DNA of 17,501 nucleotides from positions 1-17,501 of the forward strand of contig CAKRRN010000044.1 in assembly GCA_934394435.1 (NCBI GenBank), written 5' to 3'. Source of the DNA: an uncultured Bacteroidaceae bacterium. Its GTDB lineage: Bacteria > Bacteroidota > Bacteroidia > Bacteroidales > Bacteroidaceae. A program made the translations under genes and the position numbers. Position 1 is the first letter of the stretch; each line of letters begins with the position of its first letter. Under the pieces are notes generated by a model. It did not search any database, had not been told where the DNA came from, and saw nothing but the letters and a program-made list of their open reading frames with translations. Positions 1 to 6,834 of the stretch are shown here, piece after piece.

Positions 1-10
1 TCATTGGCTA

Positions 11-72
11 TTGAAGACTATATTACTTGAACATTGTGAATACTATAATCCCCCTGTTTTATCAGGTGAGCC
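11..72 (+). repeat. Intergenic repeat, copy 1 (AT-rich unit plus core)
   Basis: An AT-rich unit at 11-36 (TTGAAGACTATATTACTTGA and following bases) is followed by a core at 37-72 that reads TGAATACTATAATC, then CCCCTG, TTTTAT, CAGGTGAGCC. The core at 9892-9927 is nearly identical (changes at only three positions), and a third copy lies inverted at 17438-17459. CCTG and CAGG can pair across a 6-nt loop; the second copy keeps this pairing with one T-G wobble. The element lies about 210 bp beyond the end of the DUF4301 gene. The window edge cuts off whatever lies to its left. Function unknown. Confidence 0.8.
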
Positions 73-142
73 GAAAAAGAAGGTCAACAGAAGCTAAGAA
101 GAAGCAGAGGTGAGACGAACTAATGGCAGAGACACAAGAAAA

Positions 143-175
143 GCGGCTTTGCAGAAAAAAAAATTGCAAAGCCGC
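143..175 (-). terminator. Rho-independent terminator of the DUF4301 gene
   Basis: A perfect 11-bp inverted repeat, GCGGCTTTGCA at 143-153 and TGCAAAGCCGC at 165-175, encloses an A-rich loop. Read on the minus strand, the GC-rich stem is followed by TTTTCTTG, the form of an intrinsic terminator. It lies 107 bp beyond the DUF4301 stop codon and is the natural end of that transcript. Confidence 0.8.
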
Positions 176-282
176 AAAAACTCGTTGTCCTGTCTAATAA
201 AAAAGTTGAAGTCAGGACTACGAGACACGCGCCTATTGAACAAAAACTGCGCGTTATATCTCTACCTGTATTCTACCCCACC

Positions 283-1803
283 CTACGCTTGGTGCTGAGG
301 ACGCAAGAGGTCGTTGACCGTCTTCACAGGGTTGAAGGTAGACAGGGGCACCTCGACCATGATGGTGCTCCAGTTGCTCATTGCTCCATTCCATAGTCCA
401 GGAAGCTCAAGTGCCAACAGCGGACGCCCATCTTTGCTCTTATGAGAAATGAATCCCGTGGCAGGATCTACATACTCTGGTAGCGAGAAAGGCTGACCGT
501 CCACGTTGCGGATGGCGCAAACAAGGTCTACGGGATTGAAATGCGTGCCTTGCTTGAACATACTCTGGGCTTCAGCGTTTTGCGGGTCTATCTGGCTGCT
601 CTCGAGGATCTGAAGCGAGATGCTCCCATCGGGATTGTAAGCCAAGAATGGTCCTCCTCCAGGCTCGCCCACATTGCGCACCATGCCACATACTCTGATG
701 GGGCGGTTCATACGCGAGCGAAGCCAGACACTCAGTTCGGTGTCCTCCATGTGCTTTAGCTCTGGCATGTTTGTGTGGAGCGTGTGGCGCACAAAGCGTA
801 TCATCTCCTCCAAGTCCGAATGGCTATATTTACCGCTTTCCAGGAGTTTCAGATAGCGGAAAGTCTGCTTCTGCACACTCACCAACACTCCTGCCAGCAC
901 CTGTTTCCATAAGACGGTGTCGCCCTTGAGCGAATCGGGTACCACATTGTCGATGTTCTTTATGAAGACCACCTCGCTGTCCAGGTCGTTCAGATTGCGG
1001 ATGAGCGCTCCGTGACCTCCAGGACGGAACAGCAACTTACCATCGTCTGTGCGGAAGGGTGTACCGTCCTCATTGGCAGCGATGGTGTCTGTGGCAGGTG
1101 ACTGTTCGCTCAACGAGACGTGTATGGTGGTGTGGAAACGTTCTTCGTATTCTGGCAATACGCGCTCGATGGTTTCCTCAAACAGTTCTCTATGCTCAGC
1201 ACTTACCGTGAAGTGGACATCGGCTTCGCCCTGGCTACTTGCATAGAGAGCAGCTTCGGTCAGATGTTCTTCCATCGGGGTGCGTGCAGAATCCTCGTAG
1301 GAATGAAACTGGAGGAGTCCCTTGGGCAACTGTCCGTAACCCAGCCCCTCTTCGTTCAGCAAGGCGTCGACCACCTCGTGGCAACGCTTCTCTTCCACCA
1401 ATGTCTCGGTTCCCGCTCCATAGAGCAGGACACACGCATCGTTAAGAGCATCGTAGAAGGCAAATTTGCGTATGTTCGCGAAGAAAGTGCGCTCGGCTTC
1501 TGTTTCGGGTGTCTGTCTGCCAGATTCAAGAAAAGCAAACAAGTCCTTGAACATTCGGCTAGCAGCTCCGCTGGCTGGCACAAACTTAGTAATCTTGTGT
1601 CCTTGTGATTTATAGTCGTTCCATATCTGCAGATACTGCTCCTGCTCTTCTGGCGTCAGAGTGAGGATATCTTCCGGAACCGTAGCTGCCGCATGTAATC
1701 TCAAATAAGGGAAGCCTGTGCGGAAGCATTCCAGTTGCTTCTCAACCTGCTCCTGTGTAATACCTTTGGCCTCCAACTGTGCCAAATCTTCTGGTGTAAA
1801 CAT
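283..1803 (-). CDS. DUF4301 family protein (function unknown)
   Basis: A 506-residue soluble protein with no signal peptide or membrane segment, matching the Bacteroidetes family DUF4301 in full length. Conserved-looking blocks are PASGAASRMFK at residues 76-86, LPKGLLQFHSYE with a TPMEEHLTEAALYA stretch at 159-188, RPGGHGAL at 260-267 and FIKNIDNV at 280-287. The pair PGGHGAL...L...FIKNIDNV resembles the PPGHGDIY...FVSNIDNL signature of UDP-sugar pyrophosphorylases. The early glycine- and serine-rich KFVPASGAASRM could then act as their nucleotide-binding loop. That link is my inference from motif shape and is not an established function. The gene stands alone, diverging from relA, with a promoter box at 1828-1835 and a terminator at 143-175. 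The ATG at 1801-1803 is a good start because the promoter box lies 24 bp upstream. Family assignment is firm, activity is not. Confidence 0.92.
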   Translation of the reverse strand: MFTPEDLAQLEAKGITQEQVEKQLECFRTGFPYLRLHAAATVPEDILTLTPEEQEQYLQIWNDYKSQGHKITKFVPASGAASRMFKDLFAFLESGRQTPETEAERTFFANIRKFAFYDALNDACVLLYGAGTETLVEEKRCHEVVDALLNEEGLGYGQLPKGLLQFHSYEDSARTPMEEHLTEAALYASSQGEADVHFTVSAEHRELFEETIERVLPEYEERFHTTIHVSLSEQSPATDTIAANEDGTPFRTDDGKLLFRPGGHGALIRNLNDLDSEVVFIKNIDNVVPDSLKGDTVLWKQVLAGVLVSVQKQTFRYLKLLESGKYSHSDLEEMIRFVRHTLHTNMPELKHMEDTELSVWLRSRMNRPIRVCGMVRNVGEPGGGPFLAYNPDGSISLQILESSQIDPQNAEAQSMFKQGTHFNPVDLVCAIRNVDGQPFSLPEYVDPATGFISHKSKDGRPLLALELPGLWNGAMSNWSTIMVEVPLSTFNPVKTVNDLLRPQHQA

Positions 1804-1827
1804 AGTGTGTAAACGTTTGTTTCAATA

Positions 1828-1835
1828 CAAAGTTA
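1828..1835 (-). promoter_or_regulatory. Promoter -7 box for the DUF4301 gene
   Basis: The minus strand reads TAACTTTG here, an exact match to the Bacteroidetes primary sigma -7 box TAnnTTTG. It lies 24 bp upstream of the start codon. I see no clear TTTG -33 element at the expected distance. Confidence 0.6.
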
Positions 1836-1941
1836 GCGAAAAAAGTAAGAGGTCACACCTTTTCGTTCAAGAAAAATGCTTAGAAGGTCAAAAGTGGGGG
1901 TATACCTATTATATAAATAAGCGGAAATGAAAAAAGTTTCG

Positions 1942-1949
1942 TACATTTG
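1942..1949 (+). promoter_or_regulatory. Promoter -7 box for relA
   Basis: TACATTTG matches TAnnTTTG and sits inside the symmetric string GTACATTTGTAC (1941-1952). Transcription would begin near 1955, so any start codon before that (such as the in-frame ATG at 1927) would not be on the transcript. No good -33 TTTG is visible. The same GTACnTTTGTAC string is used in the promoter at 10940-10951. Confidence 0.6.
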
Positions 1950-1957
1950 TACCTTGG

Positions 1958-1995
1958 AAGGCGTGAGACGTGCTGGAAGCCACAAGACACGCCTT
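1958..1995 (+). promoter_or_regulatory. Stem-loop in the relA leader
   Basis: AAGGCGTG (1958-1965) pairs perfectly with CACGCCTT (1988-1995) across 22 nt that can themselves fold weakly (GTG/CAC, TGG/CCA). If transcription starts near 1955, this hairpin forms the very 5' end of the mRNA, 15-24 nt before the likely start codons. It could stabilise the message or tune initiation. No known riboswitch or leader family is recognised. Confidence 0.5.
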
Positions 1996-2010
1996 GGGGC
2001 TAAACAAATT

Positions 2011-4251
2011 ATGTTTGTTATGACTAACGGTAAAGATAAGGATACTTTCACCGCAGAAGAGCGGCAGCGTATAACAGAGCTGGAAGGGCAACTGAATACG
2101 CTGGCAGATGGTGTGCTGACATCAGAGGACTGGATACTTGTTCATCGGTGTCTGGAACATTCTATAGAGCAGAACGGAGTGATTAGGGATGCGTTCGGCT
2201 TGAGCTGTGTGCTGACAGACATGGAGACTGCAATCGTGGTGGCTCAGGAGATGGCTCTCACACGAAGTGCCGTACTGAGTATATTGCTCAATAGCGTTGT
2301 GATGCAGGGTATACTTACTCTCGATAACATTCGTAAGGACTTCGGGACGGAGGTTGCAGGCATTATGCACGGCTTGCTGCGTGTGCGCGACCTTTATGAC
2401 AAGAGTGCTGCCATCGAGAGTGAGAATTTCAGAAGCCTGCTGGTGTCGATGGCAGAAGACATGCGCGTCATCTTGATCATGATAGCCAACAGAGTCTGTC
2501 TGATGCGTCTCATCAAGGGCACAGAAAACACCGAAGCCCAAAAACGCGTATCCATGGAGGCTGCCTATCTGTATGCCCCATTGGCACACAAACTGGGATT
2601 ATACAAGCTGAAGAGCGAGCTCGAAGACCTCAGCCTGAAATATCTGGAGCACGATGCCTACTATTATATTAAGGACAGACTGAATGAAACCAAGAAAAGC
2701 CGCGACGCATACATCGCACGTTTCATTCAGCCCATCGAACAGAAACTGACGCAAGCAGGATTGAAGTTCCACATGAAGGGACGCACCAAGAGCATCCATT
2801 CCATTTGGCAGAAAATGAAAAAGCAGCAGGTGGACATCGATGGGGTGTTCGACCTGTTTGCCATTCGTATTATATTGGACTCTGCACCAGACCGTGAGAA
2901 AATGGACTGCTGGCAGGTGTTCAGCATCATTACGGACATGTATCAGAGCAATCCTAGCAGGATGCGCGACTGGCTGTCCGTACCCAAGAGCAACGGCTAT
3001 GAGAGTCTGCACATCACGGTTTTGGGACCAGAGAAGAAATGGGTGGAGGTACAGATTCGTACAGAGCGTATGGACGACATTGCCGAACACGGATTGGCTG
3101 CCCACTGGCGCTACAAGGGCATCAAGGGTGGGCAGAGCAACATCGAGGAGTGGTTGGCTGGAGTGAGAAGCGCTCTGGAAAGCGGAGACGACCGCCAGCT
3201 GATGGATCAGTTTAGACTGGATTTGGTAGAAGACGAAGTATTTGTCTTCACCCCCAAGGGTGACTTGTTCAAGCTGCCTGCTGGAGCCACCGTGCTGGAC
3301 TTTGCCTATGCCATTCACACGCGAGTGGGCGACCAATGTACAGGAGCACGCATAGGAGGTCGGAATGTGACCATTAGGCAGAAACTCGTAAGTGGCGACC
3401 AAGTGGAAATCCTGACCAGCAGCAATCAGACTCCCAAACAAGACTGGCTGAACATCGTGACGACCTCAAAGGCACGAGCCAAAATACGCCAAAGCATCAA
3501 GGAAATGCAAAGCAAGCAAGCCACAATGGCTCGCGAGGAACTGGAGCGTAAGATGAAAAACCGTAAGCTCGACTACGACGAGGCCACCCTGATGCACACC
3601 ATCACCCGTATGGGATACAAGGTGGTGACCGACTTCTACGCCGCGCTTGCCAATGGTAGTCTCGAAGCAAATGCCGTATTGGAAGCCTACACACAGCAGT
3701 TGCGCAGAGACAGAGGTGAGGAGGAAAAGACAGCTCCCACACAGAGCGCAGACCAGTATGTAATGCAGGCCGACAACAATCTGCGCAAGACCAACGTCTC
3801 ACAAGAGGATGTGCTCGTGATAGACCAGAATCTAAAAGGCTTAGACTTCCAGATGGCAAAATGCTGTCAGCCCGTCTATGGGGACGACGTTTTTGGATTC
3901 GTTACCAGCGGAGGAGGAATCAAGATACACAGACAAAACTGTCCGAATGCACCCCAACTGCGCGAGCGTTTCGGCTACCGTATTGTCAAGGCCATGTGGT
4001 CTGGCAAAGGCACAGGACAATATCCCATCACGCTTCACGTGGTGGGCAACGACGATATCGGAATCGTAAACAATATCACAAGTATAATAAGTAAAGAAGA
4101 AAAAATCCAGTTGCGTAGCATTAGCATCGACAGCCACGACGGACTCTTCAGCGGAACCCTTACCGTGATGCTGGAGGACACAGGAAAACTGGAAAAACTA
4201 CTGAAGAAACTTAAAACTGTAAAAGGAGTAAAAAATGTATCAAGAAACTAA
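2011..4251 (+). CDS. relA: RelA/SpoT family (p)ppGpp synthetase, RelA-type
   Basis: Transfers pyrophosphate from ATP to GTP or GDP to make the stringent-response alarmones. It is 746 residues from the ATG at 2011 (743 from 2020), close to E. coli RelA at 744. Domains in order: degenerate HD hydrolase (about 30-190), synthetase (about 225-365) with GRTK at 257-260, GYESLH at 329-334 and VEVQIRT at 345-351, TGS (about 408-470), helical region, zinc-finger/RIS domain with K-CC at 617-619 and a downstream H...NC, and C-terminal ACT (about 672-746). The hydrolase motif that reads HD in bifunctional Rel/SpoT enzymes is N94-S95 here, and the second motif is IANRV at 158-162 instead of LADRL. Hydrolysis is therefore probably lost. 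An in-frame ATG at 1927 is rejected because the promoter box lies downstream of it and the extra residues look unconserved. The 3' end overlaps the next gene. Confidence 0.95.
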   Translation: MFVMTNGKDKDTFTAEERQRITELEGQLNTLADGVLTSEDWILVHRCLEHSIEQNGVIRDAFGLSCVLTDMETAIVVAQEMALTRSAVLSILLNSVVMQGILTLDNIRKDFGTEVAGIMHGLLRVRDLYDKSAAIESENFRSLLVSMAEDMRVILIMIANRVCLMRLIKGTENTEAQKRVSMEAAYLYAPLAHKLGLYKLKSELEDLSLKYLEHDAYYYIKDRLNETKKSRDAYIARFIQPIEQKLTQAGLKFHMKGRTKSIHSIWQKMKKQQVDIDGVFDLFAIRIILDSAPDREKMDCWQVFSIITDMYQSNPSRMRDWLSVPKSNGYESLHITVLGPEKKWVEVQIRTERMDDIAEHGLAAHWRYKGIKGGQSNIEEWLAGVRSALESGDDRQLMDQFRLDLVEDEVFVFTPKGDLFKLPAGATVLDFAYAIHTRVGDQCTGARIGGRNVTIRQKLVSGDQVEILTSSNQTPKQDWLNIVTTSKARAKIRQSIKEMQSKQATMAREELERKMKNRKLDYDEATLMHTITRMGYKVVTDFYAALANGSLEANAVLEAYTQQLRRDRGEEEKTAPTQSADQYVMQADNNLRKTNVSQEDVLVIDQNLKGLDFQMAKCCQPVYGDDVFGFVTSGGGIKIHRQNCPNAPQLRERFGYRIVKAMWSGKGTGQYPITLHVVGNDDIGIVNNITSIISKEEKIQLRSISIDSHDGLFSGTLTVMLEDTGKLEKLLKKLKTVKGVKNVSRN
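4223..4228 (+). promoter_or_regulatory. Shine-Dalgarno site of the S9 peptidase gene, inside relA
   Basis: AAGGAG lies 6 nt before the ATG at 4235, within the last codons of relA. Most genes in this window lack such a site, so it supports the overlapping start at 4235 over the in-frame ATG at 4259. It suggests the peptidase is translated by its own entry or by re-initiation after relA. Confidence 0.65.
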
Positions 4252-6703
4252 ACAAGCGATGTTGATAGCCTTTTTGGGAATATGCAGCTCTACCCTTTCT
4301 GCCACCCAGCTTCCTGTTGACAGTCTGAGGCTCACACATCCGCAAACCCTAATTGCACCCATTTCTACAGATAGCACGGACGTGTGGGGCAAACCCTTCG
4401 ACATGGACAAGACTGCCATGGACGCGCCTATTGACTACAGCCTCTGGAAAGACGGAGAGGTGATGAACGACAGCATTATCCCTTCCATAGAAAAAAACGG
4501 TCTCCGCTTGGCTGGTTTCCAGATAGAAAACACCATGTTTGTCAAATACCGCTTGGCAGTAAATACCACTGCCTCTGCCCATAAGACTTATATGGATGGA
4601 GAGGAGATACGCGAGAATGAGGAACTTAGCTTACTTCCTGGCAGACACGATGTGGTAATTAAACTCCTGCAAAAAGCCGGACGCACCGATACGCTCAAAG
4701 TGAGTCTGGACACGAAACAAGAAAAATATGTGACGCTCAACCCCAAGGGCAAGCGCATATACACCTTTGAAGATTACGTAAACGGATTCTGGGTGGGAAA
4801 CACAAGCCTAAGCGCAGGCGGACGCTACATGAAGTATTCCCAATCACGTACTCTGAAGGGTGGAAGCAAACAGACATCTGATAAAATTCGCGACCTAAAG
4901 AGCGGAAACGAATTCACACCCCACAACTTCATACAATGGGCAAGCAAGGGCGATCGCTACATCTCGTGGCATTCTGACAACAAAGGCAGAACCGTTTACG
5001 AATACGTTGACCCCTCCACGGGTACGGCAGAGCCATTCTATACAGATGCACAGTATCTGTCTGGTCAATGGGTGGCAGACGACAGACTGTTCTTGATCAA
5101 CAAGAATACAAAAGGACCAGAGGATGACCCACAAGTACACCAGATTCTGCAGCCAGATGACCGTATTGCAGGATGGCGCAACCGCAACAACATCCAGTTG
5201 CTGGATGCTGAGAGCAGACAAGTGACCACACTCACCCAAGGACAGCATGACACCTACGCATCCGTATCTGATGACGGCAAGAAGGTTCTGCTCACCGTCA
5301 GAGAAAACTGCATCACCGAGCGTCCCTTCGCCTTCTCTACCCTTCTGCTGCTCGACCGAGAGAGCATGCAAGTGGACACTCTGGTACGCAGAGACGGATT
5401 CATAGGCAGTTACCAATGGATGCCCGACGGACGCAACATACTGATACAGGGAAGTCCCGAAGCATTTGGAGGGTTAGGGAAGAACGATCCTACAGGAAAG
5501 ATTCCCAGCATGATTCAGCAGGAACTGTTCTTAATGGATACGCAGACCAAGGAGATAACTCCATTGACCAAAGACTTCAACCCCAATATCATCAGAGTAC
5601 AATACTGCCGTGCGGACGGATGCGTCTACGCCTTATGCGAGAATGGAGACAAGCAGGAAATCTTCCGCATGAACATGAAGAAGCACCTGTGGCAGCGTCT
5701 CAACCTCTCAGAATGCTTCATAAACAGTTTCTCCATTGCTGATGAGAAACCTCTGCTCTCCTATTCGGGAGAAAGCGAGTCAAGCACCTATCGCATCTAC
5801 ACCGTAGACTTGAGAAACGGCAAGGAGACCGTCCTCTACGACTGCAATCCCGAGCGGATGGAGGACATCCAGTTGGGAGAATTTGCAGAATGGAATTTCC
5901 AGAGCAGTCGCGGTGACACCATACATGGACGCTATTATCTGCCTCCTCATTTCGATGCAAACAAGAAATATCCCATGCTGGTGTATTACTATGGAGGATG
6001 CTCACCTGTAGGAAGGTACCTCGATAGCTATTACAACTACCACAACTGGGCTGCCATGGGATACGTGGTGTACGTGATTCAGCCAAGCGGATGCACTGGA
6101 TACGGACAGGAGTTTGCCGCACGCCACGTAAACGCATACGGTAAGTACACGGCTGACGACATCATTGAAGGCACCAAGCAGTTCTGCACCGAACACCCCT
6201 ATGTAAATCCCAAGAAGATTGGCTGTCTGGGAGCCTCTTACGGTGGATTCATGACGATGTACCTGCAGACCGTCACCGACATCTTTGCAGCAGCAATGGC
6301 TCATGCTGGCATCAGTAATCCTGCAAGCTACTGGGGATACGGCTACTGGGGATACAGCTACAACGCAGTAAGCGCTGCTGACAGCTATCCTTGGAACAAT
6401 CCCGAACTGATGAGCGGACGTTCCCCCTTGTTTAACGCAGACAAGGTCCACACCCCCATACTCTTCCTTCACGGAGGGGCAGACACTAACGTGCCCATCG
6501 TTGAAAGTACGCAGATGTTCAACGCTCTGAAGATACTTGGACGCGAATGTGCCTTCGTCACCATCGAAGGACAAAACCATCATATACTTGATTACGAAAA
6601 GCAAATCAAGTGGGTACACACTTACTACGCATGGTTTGCTAAGTATTTGATGGACGACCCAACATGGTGGGAAAGTATGTATCCCACCAAGAACCTCAAA
6701 TAA
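4235..6703 (+). CDS. Secreted S9-family (prolyl oligopeptidase/DPP-like) serine peptidase
   Basis: An 822-residue exported peptidase of the prolyl oligopeptidase superfamily, expected to cut peptides in the periplasm or at the cell surface. Residues 1-23 form a signal peptide (hydrophobic LIAFLGI, likely cleavage after LSA); the Cys at 17 is not in a proper lipobox. Residues 50-170 form an extra N-terminal region with a PEGA-like pattern (DGEEI at 121-125, PGRHDVVIK at 135-143). A beta-propeller follows (about 175-565), then an alpha/beta-hydrolase domain. The catalytic triad is Ser668 in GASYGGF, Asp750 in GGADTNVP and His782 in GQNHHI; the Asp-His spacing of 32 equals that of human DPP4. 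Tyr584-586 before GG fits the oxyanion region. Substrate preference cannot be read from sequence. It overlaps relA by 17 bp and so probably shares its transcript. Confidence 0.9.
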   Translation: MYQETKQAMLIAFLGICSSTLSATQLPVDSLRLTHPQTLIAPISTDSTDVWGKPFDMDKTAMDAPIDYSLWKDGEVMNDSIIPSIEKNGLRLAGFQIENTMFVKYRLAVNTTASAHKTYMDGEEIRENEELSLLPGRHDVVIKLLQKAGRTDTLKVSLDTKQEKYVTLNPKGKRIYTFEDYVNGFWVGNTSLSAGGRYMKYSQSRTLKGGSKQTSDKIRDLKSGNEFTPHNFIQWASKGDRYISWHSDNKGRTVYEYVDPSTGTAEPFYTDAQYLSGQWVADDRLFLINKNTKGPEDDPQVHQILQPDDRIAGWRNRNNIQLLDAESRQVTTLTQGQHDTYASVSDDGKKVLLTVRENCITERPFAFSTLLLLDRESMQVDTLVRRDGFIGSYQWMPDGRNILIQGSPEAFGGLGKNDPTGKIPSMIQQELFLMDTQTKEITPLTKDFNPNIIRVQYCRADGCVYALCENGDKQEIFRMNMKKHLWQRLNLSECFINSFSIADEKPLLSYSGESESSTYRIYTVDLRNGKETVLYDCNPERMEDIQLGEFAEWNFQSSRGDTIHGRYYLPPHFDANKKYPMLVYYYGGCSPVGRYLDSYYNYHNWAAMGYVVYVIQPSGCTGYGQEFAARHVNAYGKYTADDIIEGTKQFCTEHPYVNPKKIGCLGASYGGFMTMYLQTVTDIFAAAMAHAGISNPASYWGYGYWGYSYNAVSAADSYPWNNPELMSGRSPLFNADKVHTPILFLHGGADTNVPIVESTQMFNALKILGRECAFVTIEGQNHHILDYEKQIKWVHTYYAWFAKYLMDDPTWWESMYPTKNLK

Positions 6704-6764
6704 GCCTCACAGCATGTAGAGCGGAAACACGCCACTATACACACAAACACACAAAGACTTGACA

Positions 6765-6810
6765 ACAGTCGGTCAGACAACCCACACATGAGAGGGTTCT
6801 GATCGACTGT
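6765..6810 (+). terminator. Long hairpin between the S9 peptidase gene and mutS2
   Basis: ACAGTCG-G-TCAGA-(CA)-ACCC at 6765-6783 pairs with GGGT-TCTGA-T-CGACTGT at 6794-6810. This gives about 17 pairs with one G-T wobble, a 2-nt bulge and a 10-nt loop, followed by TTTATCC. It may terminate the relA-peptidase transcript, or act as an attenuator or processing site in the mutS2 leader. Only 24 nt separate it from the mutS2 ATG, and I see no promoter box in that interval. Confidence 0.6.
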
Positions 6811-6834
6811 TTATCCAGACACAAGAACAAGATA

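Noticed and set aside
187..218. GTCCTG/CAGGAC pair between the DUF4301 stop and its terminator
   Set aside because: Only 6 bp with a 20-nt loop, and the 11-bp hairpin nearby is a far better terminator.
110..298. A 62-codon open frame at the left edge
   Set aside because: It runs across the DUF4301 terminator hairpin and into the end of that gene, and its basic composition reflects A-rich DNA.
1927..2010. 28-codon N-terminal extension of relA
   Set aside because: The promoter box TACATTTG at 1942-1949 and the leader hairpin lie inside it, and the residues do not resemble RelA N-termini.
6759..6766. TTGACA resembling a sigma-70 -35 box
   Set aside because: Bacteroidetes primary promoters use TTTG and TAnnTTTG, and no partner -10 or -7 box is placed correctly.
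6810..6820. TTTATCCAGA resembling a DnaA box upstream of mutS2
   Set aside because: A single imperfect match directly after a hairpin, with no cluster of boxes and no replication gene nearby.
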